NCBI GenBank assembly: GCA_002150815.3
Contig: NDFF03000155.1
Span: 62,001-126,000, forward strand
Origin: Grammothele lineata
Taxonomy: Eukaryota > Basidiomycota > Agaricomycetes > Polyporales > Polyporaceae
Length of the DNA stretch: 64,000 nt
Direction of reading: 5' to 3'
A model generated the notes under the pieces. The model saw only the letters and a program-made list of their open reading frames with translations. It did no database searches and had not been told where the DNA came from. The stretch's first letter is position 1. The number at the start of each line of letters is the position of its first letter. Both the position numbers and the translations under genes were made by a program. This document shows positions 1 to 11,476 of the stretch, one piece after another.

Positions 1-39
1 CCTGGCTTCAGCGATGTCTCGGTATTCACCTCGCCGAAC

Positions 40-2064
40 ATGGCTAAAGTGCCGAAGTTCGCGGTGGTCCGCTCCGTCATCGAGACGTACCGCGACGGCC
101 GTTGGGGTCTTCTGGAGTATTCACAGTGGCCGCAGAAGTTTGACAAGGATGCGCCGCACATCAGCTGCATACCCAGGCACTTCTCGCCTCTGGCGCCCGA
201 AACGGACATTCTGTGGAGAACATGGACCGGGGACGACTGGGACGACTCGGAGTACGGTGCTCTCACGTATGGCAGGCTGAAGTCGGATCTCCTGAAGGAC
301 TTGGAACGCGCCGCGGTGTCCGCGATGGATTGCGTAGCGATCAAGGCAAAGTACCGCGCATACCCCGCTTGCGATTTCGTGTACAATTGCCTGCGCCACA
401 CGCTCGACCGCCTCGTCATCCTCCCCTCCACTTGCACGACCACCATCGGGTTGGCCGCGCACGTTGCGCGGCTGACACTGGAGTTATGGGGAATTCGTGT
501 CTACGTTGATGTCGTCCAACCACGTTTGGAGTCTCAGGGAGATCACCGAGGCGATCTCTTGGACGTGCTCGGCGCCCATACGCCGTTGCCGGCGGAGGCG
601 CAAGCTCTGCACTATGCCGGAGTGCCAGTATGGTTTCAGCGGATCATGACGAACGACATCGTCATCTGGGAAATTGTTCCCCTCGACGCTCCGACCTTCT
701 CGATGGAACCGGCCGTTCCGCGCCTCACTCTCGCCACCCGCGATCAGTCTGGCCTGCTCAACCTTCCGGGACAAGCTTATCGCGCGATGATGAACCTCGT
801 CCACGACGAGTTGTGCGGTGCTCACCTCCCTCCCCTCATTGTCGCGCCGTCAAACGATGGCGAAGCTCCTCACGCGAAGAGACCGCGTTTAGAACCTGCG
901 GCGGGCAATTCGTCCCAGCCTGGCCCCTCGGCCCCTATCGTTATCCGGCACTCGCGTGACACCACCGTGCTTGCGCACACCCTGAAACCCTCTCCGAAAC
1001 CCTCGCGATCGACACCGGCCCTCCAGCTCCGCAAGGGGCAAACGATCGGCGACGGCGCCGCACGCACCGGTTCTGGTTTCAACTGGAACCCGTTCCGTCG
1101 GTTCTACGAGTCCCGCAGCATGGCTCATTCGCCCAGCTGGAGTACCGCCCTCGCGGCGGCTGGCGATCTTCCCCAACCGTCACACAAAAGCGTGTACTAC
1201 TTCCCGCCCCCGTGGCTTGTCGACATCCTCATCGGGTACGATTCGAACAGCACGCGCGTGAGCCGGTATCTCCATCAGTGGCTCACCATCCGCGAGTTCT
1301 GCCGCCTCCGACTGTTCGACCGCTCCATTGCCGGCAAACCCCTCACCATTGCGGAATGGCGGCACGCGCTTTGGGGTGAATACGATATTCCACCCAGCGC
1401 TGCGCCCCCTGAAACATCCTCGCCCGCTGGAAGTATTCATCACAATCCGAAGGAGCCGAAATCGCGCAAGCGGGAGCGCGGCGAAGCGAGGGACGCAATA
1501 CGCGCGCTCTTCGGCCGAGGAGGAGACCTCCCATCGTATACATCTACGGCTCGCCCACTGTTCAACAATCGTCCCGTCGGCTTCCAGGATCTCGAGGAGG
1601 ACCATGCGCTTCAATCGCGCCTGATCTGGCAGGTTTACGAGACCAACTTCCGCTGCGAGCTCCTCGCGCTCGACGCCGTCATGATGGACTCTGACTCGTG
1701 GACCGAGACAGCCCGGTGGGAGCGCGAAGCTCTGGCCGCACGTGTATGGGGTACGACTCGATCAGGTCTGACAGTCAGTCCAGAGGATACAACGACGCCT
1801 TGGTGTTGGTACAGTGCCGGCGAAGACGGATGGGAGTCATCGCGCGCCTGCCTTCGGGCTTTCCTCCTTCTCATTCGTGCCTGGCCGGAGTGTCCTAGGT
1901 GGCTGATTGCGGATCATGTCCTGACCTGTGACAACTCAACGTACGATTCTATGCAGCGTGCGGCAGTGTCCTTTTACGTCGGCAATTTCGTGAAGAATTT
2001 CCAACGTCTCCCAGTTGCCCCAGTCCGCCCCCGTGTTCCCGCCTCCCCGCTCCCAAATACATAG
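40..2064 (+). CDS. Uncharacterised 674-residue fungal protein
   Basis: This is one uninterrupted reading frame of 674 codons, long for an intron-rich genome. The N-terminal part is rich in Trp, Tyr and Asp around residues 20-80 (GLLEYSQWPQKF, WTGDDWDDSEYG). The middle (about residues 275-350) is low-complexity, with KRPRLEP and Ser/Pro/Arg stretches that could carry a nuclear localisation signal. The C-terminal half is again globular, with many Trp residues. I do not recognise a Pfam-type domain, signal peptide or membrane segment. The ATG at position 40 is the first in frame, but an upstream exon outside the window cannot be excluded: a TTCAG acceptor-like site lies at about 6-10. It may be a basidiomycete-restricted family; no function is assigned. 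The base use resembles that of its neighbours. Confidence 0.6.
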   Translation: MAKVPKFAVVRSVIETYRDGRWGLLEYSQWPQKFDKDAPHISCIPRHFSPLAPETDILWRTWTGDDWDDSEYGALTYGRLKSDLLKDLERAAVSAMDCVAIKAKYRAYPACDFVYNCLRHTLDRLVILPSTCTTTIGLAAHVARLTLELWGIRVYVDVVQPRLESQGDHRGDLLDVLGAHTPLPAEAQALHYAGVPVWFQRIMTNDIVIWEIVPLDAPTFSMEPAVPRLTLATRDQSGLLNLPGQAYRAMMNLVHDELCGAHLPPLIVAPSNDGEAPHAKRPRLEPAAGNSSQPGPSAPIVIRHSRDTTVLAHTLKPSPKPSRSTPALQLRKGQTIGDGAARTGSGFNWNPFRRFYESRSMAHSPSWSTALAAAGDLPQPSHKSVYYFPPPWLVDILIGYDSNSTRVSRYLHQWLTIREFCRLRLFDRSIAGKPLTIAEWRHALWGEYDIPPSAAPPETSSPAGSIHHNPKEPKSRKRERGEARDAIRALFGRGGDLPSYTSTARPLFNNRPVGFQDLEEDHALQSRLIWQVYETNFRCELLALDAVMMDSDSWTETARWEREALAARVWGTTRSGLTVSPEDTTTPWCWYSAGEDGWESSRACLRAFLLLIRAWPECPRWLIADHVLTCDNSTYDSMQRAAVSFYVGNFVKNFQRLPVAPVRPRVPASPLPNT

Positions 2065-2473
2065 ATGGACGTGTCGTACGCCTGTCGTCTAACGCGGGCC
2101 TTGTAATTTACACTGGTCGGTTCGCACTGAATACTTGATATTGACGCGACGCGACGCGCTTTCTGCACTGACGGGCCCCGCGGTCGAACCTAATGTCTGG
2201 CATGCACGCGCGACCTCTCTCCCGTCCGGATATCGCAGCTGATGCCCGCCACATTCGCTAAGGAGATACTACCTCTACTAATTACGCGCTAATACAAGCT
2301 TTCCTCAATGGAAAGTTGAACCTCATTGGGGAAGGAGGCACCCGGCGCAAACCAGAGGGTGCCGAACGGGTCCGGTCATTGTCTCGCCGACTAGCGAGCC
2401 TCGCGAAGCTGGCGAAGGCCGGTATCCGCGACGCCGTCGACCTCTCCGCTTCCTCCGCTTGTCCCGACTTACC
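2065..2473. other. Intergenic gap
   Basis: About 400 bp between two plus-strand genes. I see no gene, tRNA or clear repeat here. The last 150 bp (about 2320-2470) presumably hold the promoter and 5' UTR of the next gene. Confidence 0.4.
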
Positions 2474-4739
2474 ATGGGCAAGCATGTCATTCGCGACGAG
2501 GAGCTCGACTTTTTCGACACGCTATGGGACGACCCCAAAGTGCTTCAAGCCCTTGAGGAGAGTGGACGTGTTGCTGCGAAGTACATGGCTAGCAAGTATC
2601 GCGATAGCGGTCTTTTCAACGACTGTCTCCCTGGCGAGACAGTAGCGGAATGGGCGGAACGACGCCGAGCACGTCCAAACGCTCGAAGGAAGGTTCAAGA
2701 GACGGAAGCGGAACGCGATGAACGCTTACTCAAGATCGAGGATGTAAGTGAATGCGACGAACACCTCCATCTCCCCTGACGTCCCCGCATCTTTAAGCGT
2801 ATCTACAGTGTCTGGTCCCAGCGGAACAAGAAAGCAGCGTTAGAAGCGGCAAAGCCGCAAGAGGCACCCAGCGACGCCTTGCTGAGCGCACCACCCACGG
2901 TGCCTAACGCGTTCAATATATTCAAGGCCAGCGGCAGTCAACATCTACCCACGATCTCCCACCCTCACCGACTTGGCGAGTACAATCGCGAAGCCGCGCG
3001 CTCCTGGAGGGAAGCACCGCCTGAAGTGCGCGCGTACTACGAGGCGGAAGCCGCGAAGAGGCGAGACGATATGGTGAACGGGCAGCCGACAGAGCAGGAT
3101 CGTGCAAGGTGCTTGATTTGCTCATTACCTGTGTCTTGAGTTTGACGTAGTGTAACAGGGCGGCGACGCACATAGGCAAGAAGATGAGGTCAACGATGGA
3201 CGGGTGGGCCCGGACGACAGGCTTCACGGGCTGGACAGTTCTGGGCGGGATGGACGGCGAAGGAAGGCTCGCGAAACACAGGTAAGACGCGTGCCTGTGC
3301 AATGTGCGTTCCTCACATAGCTGTAACTAGCTACGCCACGGGGAGAGACCGGCACAACAGGACCTTTCCAGAGTCCCTGGCCGAGCGGCTTGGAACGAGC
3401 GTGAACTACATTGAGAACAGCTTCACCAGCTGGATGTATGATGCCTTCGATGGTACGCGCGAAGTGCAACTCCCTCCAACGTTCACTGATTGACCTCACA
3501 TAGCTCCGCAGAATGATCCGGACCCGGCCTCCTCTCAGGGCGGGGGCCCCAGCGCGAGCCAGCAGAGTGAGTACCACGTGATCCGTCTGCGGGGAACGGC
3601 GGACTCAATACGACTCTGGGCTCACTAGTTAGCCTCAATTCCTACGGACCAGCTAACCCAGGCCCTGCCGAGGTGAATGCGCCAAGCTCGTCCCCGGGCT
3701 CGGTGCCAACGTCCTCGCGACTTCTCAGCGAGCCAGCGGAGACGGCGCCTGTAGCGCAGGATCACGACCAACATCCAACTCGCTCTTCGCGCTCGCGCTC
3801 CCCGAATCCGCCGCGCGGGAACGCGCCTTGCCTGCCTCAACCAATTCTCGCACAGCCAGCAGTGCCCCGGTGCGAGTCGCCCCCGCCGCAGCCGGCGCTG
3901 TCGCCAGACTGCAATGTTCCTACATCTAGCGTTCTCCGCCAGGACGCCACTCTCCCAGCAGTGCGAGCAAGTCCGAGCCCGCCGTCGCAGCCCGTGCACG
4001 ACATCTCCACTTCCGCTACCCAAGCGTCGCGCGGAACCGGTCCGTGGCCCAGCGAGACTGATATGGCACACGCCTTGCGCGCGCCGCAGCCCCAGCTGGA
4101 TTTCATCGCGGACGGGCTCGCTTTTGATGTCGAACCTCTGTTACTCGACACGAGCAGCGGAGCCGGCCTGGGCGAGGTCGAGCCGCCACGAACTGACAAC
4201 AGCTTGCCAGGAGAGCGGTCCGAGTCCGTCGCTGAGTCCGCCCTGGTGATCGCGGGCCCGTCCCTTGTCCCGCGGCTAGAAGTGTAAGTCGCGCGGTCAG
4301 CTCCGAGTCGCGCCCACGCTGACGCCGCTGAAAAGCAACCCGGCGACGATCACGCCCTCCAAATCCAAGCCAGCCCCTCGTAAGAAGGCGAAAGCATCAA
4401 GCGGACGCGCGTCGAAAACAAGTTCAACCGCGTCTAAGTATTACATCTCCCCGATACATGATTCAAGGTTTAATCATTGTTTCCAGGGAGAAGAAGACCA
4501 CCAAAGTGGCTCCTCGTCCGCGCGGCAGCGCACCGACGGTGTCCGCTGAAGCGACACCTGACGTTCCCGGGGAGGTCCTGACCGAGACGCATCAGATCGC
4601 GGGCGAGCCCGCCACTGCTTCGGCATGTGCAACGAGCTCCGAGGACGTCGGGCGGAACGGGCGGAAAAGGACGATGACGCAGAAAGGGCAGGAATGGCGC
4701 GAGGGAATTGACAAGCGCAAAAAGAAGAGCCGGGAGTGA
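2474..4739 (+). CDS. Multi-exon protein with HMG-box-like segment
   Basis: At least seven exons can be joined in frame from the ATG at 2474: 2474-2743, 2798-3108, 3159-3281, 3331-3452, 3504-3566, 3629 to about 4283, then one or two C-terminal exons ending at TGA 4737-4739. The second exon carries a segment like an HMG box: VPNAFNIF, then LGEYNREAARSW, then PPEVRAYYEAEAAKRR. This matches the usual order of an NAF motif, a Trp and a P-E-V-R-x-x-Y helix, although the spacing is irregular. HMG boxes bend DNA, so a nuclear DNA-binding role is an inference. The downstream exons are Ser/Pro/Ala-rich and probably disordered. The tail has basic PRKKAKA and KRKKKSRE clusters that could be nuclear localisation signals. 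The junctions between 4284 and 4490 are unresolved, because GTG TAA follows in the reading frame at 4283. Confidence 0.55.
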
Positions 4740-5195
4740 GATATATAAGATACAATTTCGAGAATAGGCACAGAGCAGTTTGTGGCTCCGGGAGTTCGGG
4801 ACAGGGCAGAACTTCCCGATGCGTGTGTGGGCGGGAGCCTCGTTCTACCGGCCGCCAGACGTCCGTCCTTCGCAAGCGCAACAAATTAGGTTTGAAAGGA
4901 CACCGCGGTCGAACGGCAGCGACTCAGAAAAAATTCTTTGGGAACACGTTCACGCTCGAACGACCTCCACGGCGCATCAAATACACAAGCCCGCGCCCTC
5001 GCCTGTGCCTTGCCTCTCTCTCCGTCCCCCGTCCGTCTCTTCGCGTCACTCCGCGGCGTCGCTGACTGCGAGTGGGCCCCACCACCACCTCCTGAGGCAC
5101 CACCACGCGGTGCGCGCCCTCGTCCACTACCGTACGTTCTCATACATAGCTTGCCTTCGCGTGGCCAACAACTATCGCACAGGCTCCCCATCTCT
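4740..5195. other. Intergenic region, probable 5' leader of the next gene
   Basis: This gap holds no convincing coding exon. It is pyrimidine-rich at 5000-5190, as is common upstream of fungal start codons. An open frame enters the next gene from 4938, but it has no good start context. Confidence 0.35.
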
Positions 5196-8100
5196 ATGGG
5201 GAAGAAAAACAAATTCCTTAAAAAACATCACGCAAAATATACTAAGAGGTTCTCCGACTACGTGGACACGCAGTACTCGGTGCACAAGGTACCTTTCGTC
5301 GAGTGCTCACGCTCAGGCTGTTCTCATAGCCTCAGCTTCAACAAATTCAACATCTCGTACGCTTTAGACGGTCAGATATTATCTGGACAAGCCTGGGTGA
5401 GTGGGGCTCCCTCCAGAGATTTCGAAGACGTTTTTGCTCACACGTACCAGTGTCCAGGAGGGCACGTCGCCTTCTATCCCGACGACCTCATCGAGCGCGA
5501 ACCAGGGTTCTACGAGCGCTTGAACGCATTCCGCATCCGCGGAGAGTACTTGGAGAAAACCCAGCGCAAGACGACAAGGAGAGCGCCCTTGCGGAGGACG
5601 GCGATGTCGGACGAGACTACCAGTGGGAGTTCACCCATGTCTACTCCTACGAGGGTCGGCGGTAGGGCGCAGGCGATGACAGAGGCGTCTTTGCCGCGGC
5701 GAGAGGTGCGTCCGTTGTTGTGCGAACTCCTTCACTGACTTAAGCTGACGCCGCGGCGAGCAGACTCGCGATCTGCCGGGCTCGACAAACTTAACAACGC
5801 CCATGTCACGGACGCAGGTGCGTGCTTCGCGTTGTCTCATGTAAGATTGTAGAGTCTACTAACGATGTTCGCGATCCAGTTGAACGACGGCATGAGCTCT
5901 TCGCAAACTCAAACGAGCTCGCCAGCTACTGCCTCCACGACGACCAGCACATCTCAAGAGCGTCTTGACTCCGACTTCGCCTTCGCGCTGCGCGTAAACG
6001 AGCAGCTGAATGGTCCCACACAGACGGAGGGACCGGTCGCCGTGAGTACAGACCTGGTGAATAGCTCGTGATCAGTATTGAAATCAGTGTACAGGGTCCA
6101 AGCGTCACTTCAACAGCGCGCACGCCGCGTCCGTTCCCAATGAACGCCCCCGAGGTGGAGCTATCAGAGGCCGCCCTGACGGCGGAGCGCAAGCGTAAGA
6201 GGAATGCCGCGAAGAAGGCTCGGAAACGCGCGAAGAACAAGGGCAAGGGCAAAGAACGAGCGGACCCGGACGACACTACGGGTGACGACACGGGAGCATC
6301 CGTGGCCTCTACCCCGGTGAGTTGCGCACACGCACCCAAGGCCGGGCGGAACACTGATCCTGTCACGGTAGGTTCCTGAGGACGACGCTTCCGACAACGA
6401 CGAAGGCCGTACGGAGCCGGTGAGCGTGGCCAGCGCTTGCCCGGCCCCCTTTCGCCCTGACCGTATACGTGCAGCGCTCCCATGGTCCTCGCACGCCTGC
6501 CGAACCGGGGCAGTTCGACGCCGAGATGGATGCGTTCGCCGGTATCTGGACCGTGAGCGGCGCGTGCTTGTCTCTGTAGATACGCCGAACTGACTCTGGA
6601 CTTTGTGACGCAGGATAACGACGGAGGACGTTCAAACATACCTAGCGTGTCGCGAGCGCCATCGGTGGGTGGCATGTTCTGCGCTCAGGGGAGGACGCGA
6701 ACGATCTAACCCTTGATCGCCAGTTTCATTCCCAAGACCAGGCTGCTGCCGCGGGAGGCTGTGCGGTGTCGAATGGGACCGCGGATGGCATCGCAACGGT
6801 ACGCGACATGTTCATGCGAGCTCAACACAACAAAAACTAACATACCAATTCAGACCGTGGACGCCGCACCGCAGCACGAAGTCCACGTTCTGTCTGACGA
6901 CCCCGACGATAACGCGGCTGCAAGGACTCCCACTTCATCGGGGGCATCTCACGGTAACCCTCTTGGCGTGCCATCTGGACGTCCGAACCGCACGCGCGAG
7001 AGCAGCGATGTTATAAGCTTGCACAGCTCTTCGGACGAGGAGATGCTCACGCCCCTCGAGCGCGCGCGGGAGAAGGCGCGGGCGAGAGCGTCAGCGACAT
7101 CGGCGGCGCCAGTTGCGCGCGCGCCCAGCGTGATAAGTCTAACAAGTTCCTCGGATGAAGAAACGCAGCCGTCGCGCCGTATGCGAGCCGCGGCTCCCGG
7201 GAACGACCCGCCGGACGGTGGCGGAGGTTCGTACCGTCATGACTACTGTGGAGAGCTTCTAACTCATTCCTTACAGGGGAGACCGTCGGCGACCCGCTTC
7301 CGGACGAGCACATCAACGTCGCCGATATGCCTCCGCACCTCCAGAAGCGGATCGTATGGCCCATGCCTCGTCTGGCAGCATCGAACTATGGCCCGGCAGA
7401 CCACAGGCGAAACAGGCAGTCCGTCAGGAAGGCTCTGGACGATGCGTACGTTCAGTCACAGTGCCGTGAGCTTTTGGCAGAGGACGCGGGGAAGCGCGCA
7501 TCCAGCGCGGCCGAGACCATGGATGTCCTGGACGTCGATTGCGGGGCGAGCACGCTTGGAGCGGGTAGAGGGGCGAGCACGCGCGGAGCGGGGAGAGGGG
7601 CGAGCACGCGCGGAGGGGGCAGAGGGGCGAGCGCGCGTGGAGGGGGCAGAGGGGCGAGCGCGCGTGGAGGGGGCAGAGGGGCGACCACGGCTGGCGCAGG
7701 TAGCCGGACGACCGCGCGTGGAGCGGGCAGAGGGGCGGGCACAGGTAGTGGGACGAGCGCGATCCTGCGGTCGAGCGCAGACGTCGCTGTGGCCGTAGAG
7801 CGTGCGGTCGTCACTCCGCCAGACCGTAACAGTGGCGCGATCCCCCCCAGCGACCGTAGACCGGACATAACGCCGCGCGCGCCGTGCACGCCGCGCGCGA
7901 ACACCGTCACGCGTCCTTCCATGCTGGACGAGAACACACCGTTGGCGACGTTCTTCGACGCCCACGGCGTGCATCCGTCTATCTACAAGGACCCTTTCCA
8001 AGAGAGCTTCCTATGCACTCTACACGTCTGGCTTGAGGTAAGCGTTTTGGTCGTAGTCCGCGCGAGGTAGCCTATGTGCTGAACGATCTGCTGTCCAGGG

Positions 8101-8410
8101 AGAGGAGCGGCGTAGGGAGTTCATACTTCCATGCCGTGCGCCTTCGGACATGCTGTGCCCCTGGAACCGCCAGCGCGTCCGTCTCGAGCTCCGGGACCTA
8201 CCTGGGTTGGATGGTAGTGTGTGGGACTTTGAGCGCTGCTGCTGGCTTCCCGCCCGATTGGACGACAACTTTCCGGTCAACGAGAACGACCGCCACACGC
8301 TGCTGTTCCGCTTCGGTCCCCTTCAAGGCGATGGCGCCCCGGCCAGGCTACTTGGTTTCCTCGGCATCCTGGCCACCTCGTCTTCGCCCCTCGCGTCGCC
8401 CGGGCTATGA
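5196..8410 (+). CDS. Multi-exon nuclear-type protein with tandem SIM-like motifs and Gly/Arg repeat
   Basis: I start this gene at ATG 5196 (MGKKNKFLKK). The first exons are 5196-5705, 5764-5817, 5880-6041 and 6095 onward, all joined in phase 0. Further short exons follow across 6300-7230, and the last junction is near 8039/8100, with TGA at 8408-8410. Features in order are: a basic N-terminus; a short Cys-containing globular segment (VECSRSGCSH); a Lys/Arg-rich helix at 6190-6260 that could be a nuclear localisation signal; EVHVLSDDPDD, then DVISLHSSSDEE (7007-7042) and SVISLTSSSDEE (7127-7162), which look like SUMO-interacting motifs followed by acidic Ser-rich tails; a GRGASTRGG repeat; and a C-terminal globular piece with NRQRVRLELRDLPGLDG. 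No enzyme domain is recognised. A nuclear scaffold or chromatin role is inference only. The middle exon borders are approximate. Confidence 0.55.
7552..7745 (+). repeat. 27-bp coding minisatellite (Gly/Arg-rich)
   Basis: About seven tandem units of 27 bp encode a nine-residue unit close to GAGRGASTR. The central units are nearly identical and the outer ones diverged. The unit length is a multiple of three, so copy-number change keeps the frame of the host gene. Confidence 0.85.
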
Positions 8411-9851
8411 ATGCGCCCACGCCCGTTGGTGCGTGCACGTGTTGCTCGCGCGATCTCCTTTCGGGCCCCAAACTGACGCGTCCTTGCTAGTACCCCATAA
8501 GACAAAACTCTTACCAGTTCCGGCCTTTCTCACACTGGTGAGCTACCCTTTCGTTGCGCCCGGAACACTGCTGACGTAGCCGGCTCAGTAGTTCTCGTAA
8601 CGGCGGCCAGCCAGTACGTCGCCCGGGACGTGCTGAGCTTCGGCCCACTCTCGTCCAAGTGAGTCGTGCACCTGAGTTCGCGAGCTCAATTAACTCATGT
8701 GCGCGTCAGTCTCACAGCCCCTACTCATCCCAAATAGAACCACACCCCGAAAAACCAACCATCATTCTCGGTGAGTCCCCTGGGCGACGGCTCGCGCGCG
8801 GGCACTCACTTCGAGCGGTCGTCGCGCAGATCTCCCGCAATCTCCAACTTTCTTGCCCAAAAAAAGAAGGAAAACATTCAAAGCCACGCGTCACGCTTCG
8901 AGGACGCGCTCGTCGACAGCGCGCCATGCGTTCTCTTCGAGCCCAGCCTCAGGCAGATTGCGTGGGTCAAAAAAAGAACGAAAATCGACAAACCAGATAC
9001 TGTATATACCCTTTCCGTGAGTCTAGCGCATGTGGCGATAGCGACAGATGTTGACTTACGCTTTCCAGCAGACGTAAAAGGCACGCAACGTGCATCGCGC
9101 GTCCACGCGCTGCCGTTGGTGAGTCGCGTGGCTCGTTCTTGGGTGGCGAACGACGCTCGGACGTATGCTCATCACGCCGTCAGGAGCCCCAACATTGTTG
9201 TAAGCCTCCCCGAACCTAGCGCGCCACTGGCCATCGCTGCGCGCGTTGTCAACACAGCTGGTGAGCCCTGCCTCCGTCCCGGCGGGTGCCCGCGAAGTGC
9301 TCATCTCGCCGTTAGTTTCCTCGACCTCGTATCCCAAGCGCGTGCAAGCTCGCCAGTGTCTGATGCGCTTCGCCTCGATGCCTCAAGATACACAGCGTCC
9401 CATCCTAGCCGCGCTGTTCTCATCTCGATTGTTCGCTCGTATGTCTCTGCAGATCCTTGTTGTATACGTACTGCGGGGTTCGGGCAGAGAGCATGTTTAT
9501 TTCGTATGTCTGGCGTGCGGTGCGGCGCGCGTTCGTAGTGTACGTGAAGGCAGTCCTAGTGTACGTACAGTAGCTACTTTAACTCTATGCGCGCGTCGTC
9601 TCGTCCATGCTGTCTCGCTCGCGCTCCCTTTGCTGCCGCTGGTGTGATGCACGCCACTTGCGTCATATGTTCTTTGCTCCCGCGAAGTCCTCGGAAGCAA
9701 ATGCGGCCTTCGGCATCGAACAAAGGCCCCTCGGAATCAAACATGGAGCCGCTCTGGGTCTAGACACGCGATATCGTTAGTGCTATCGCCGGAATCGCCG
9801 GCGATCTGTCTGCCGGGCGTGGCGCGCGACGCATCAGACCCGCCGCGAGGA
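8411..9851. other. Gene-poor stretch, no supported gene
   Basis: Reading frames are open for up to about 250 codons on the plus strand (8771-9538), but the translation is unstructured and has no recognisable domain. GTGAGT-like donors recur, at 8770 and 9015 for example, so a many-exon gene or an untranslated tail of the preceding gene is possible. I cannot support a coding call. Confidence 0.35.
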
Positions 9852-9930
9852 GAATGCATTTGCGTTACCTTATATGGTGCGGAAACGAGGCCGCTCGTTG
9901 AGGATCCATTGACGCCACTGAGGCTGCTCC
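9852..9930. repeat. Decayed relative of the 17.9-18.7 kb MITE end
   Basis: The sequence around AATGCATTTGCGTTACCTTA and the following ACGAGGCCGCTCGTTGAGG lines up with the right terminal repeat of the MITE at 18674-18731. The match continues into the flank (GAGGCTGCTC in both), so this may be a duplicated locus rather than an independent insertion. Many mismatches; no partner end was found. Confidence 0.35.
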
Positions 9931-11476
9931 CGGTTGCGGGTGCCGGGTGCACGCGCGCATGCCTGTGAGGAGTCGCATTATGAGACGAGGCTTGGGTTGC
10001 CATGAGAAGATCTGTAGACGACTGCGTGTCAATGGCCTAGCGTGAGTATTTACGCGAGTGTAGGGAGGAAGATGTCATACGCATAGTAGAGACGAGAACT
10101 TGAAGGTCGCCACGCAAACGCTGCGAATATCCCGCGAGGGACTCGCTCCAGCTCCCAGCATCCTTCTAGTGCAAATTAAGGTGGTGGATCTGGCCTCGGG
10201 CGGATGTGCCGCTCTCGAGACCCCAACGAGCGAAGACAGGTGGGCCGATCGGATGTCAGCAAAAACTGAAGGGAGCCAATCTACTGGGACGGGACTGCCA
10301 AGAACCCACGCAGACTTCAACCAGGGTGGCGCCGCGGCGCCGTGCATGAGAGGGAGGCAGGTTTGAGCAGAGGACGTCGGTGGCGTCGACTTGGAAGCTG
10401 GAGAGAATTTTCCGCCACTGAGTAGACGTTATCGTAAAAGAGATCGAGTCGACGTCTGGGCCCGGTGATTCGCTGAAAGGGCAGGACTTCCGAAGAGCTG
10501 TCCCAGCTGTATGGTCGCGCGCTGTATGAAGGGAAGCCTTCCGGACCTGCGGGGCGGCGGTCCTGACGTGAGCCACATGTCTGGCCGATGGGGAACTTGC
10601 ACTCCACCGGAGATCCGGTATGTTGATCAACTTGTGCTATGGTGAAGAAGTTTACCTTGAAACCCAATTCGAACTTGGAGGCGGAATTTGAGGAATGAGT
10701 TCAGCGGCGTGCCCCACGCCTGAACGGCACCCGCACCCGCGCAGCTCTTCGTAGTACCGTGAGAAGTATAGATGCGAGTCCTAGAGTCGGGAAAGAGGGT
10801 CGCTCAAGGAGAACCGAGTCCTCGGGTTAAAATCATCGAAATGGCATCTGCCAATGGCCCATTAGCGCTCGGAGGAGTCCGGATCGCTGTGTTTGCTTCT
10901 GTTTGTCAAGAGCCTCGACCGCCTACCATATCGAGCGCATCCTCCTCAGCTTGCCTTCCGATTCCACTCTCATGACATCCACACCACTTGCACTGGATTC
11001 GGTGTTACATCGTCCGACACCACATGGTGGCAAAAGCTTAGAATGTCCACAGACATACGCCAGCGAGACGGTCAAGTATCTGGACTGTCAAGGCTCAGAT
11101 GAAGGTCCACGTCGAACGACCCTTAATTCTTGATCACGCCGCGACCGCCGTTTTCTCCACCGGGCGACACCACACCACCATAATCCAATCCCAGCCAATA
11201 CGCATTTAGCGCTATGTATAAGTGTCCTTCTACTCAAGTAATATCATGTCTTATAACGAGCGTAGCGATGGATGATTGTAAAATTAGTGTAAGTAGTGTG
11301 TCGGGCCGAAAGGTAGTACACGCCATTCGTTGTACCGGCGGCGTTGTGCTTAGGGGCGACGGTCTAATGCAGAGCTGTGGTGTCCAATATCGAGTACTAA
11401 GAGTAGTATTCCACGGAACACCTCACTTACCATCCTCCACAATGGTATTAGGAAGCGGACGTATGTACAGACCCCA
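9931..11476. other. Gene-poor stretch with degenerate repeat traces
   Basis: No supported gene. Short blocks resemble blocks at 15.8-16.6 kb: 10265-10330 versus 15875-15935, and 10885-10985 versus 16545-16640, in the same order and orientation. This suggests an old, badly decayed duplicated element or pseudogene. Confidence 0.3.
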
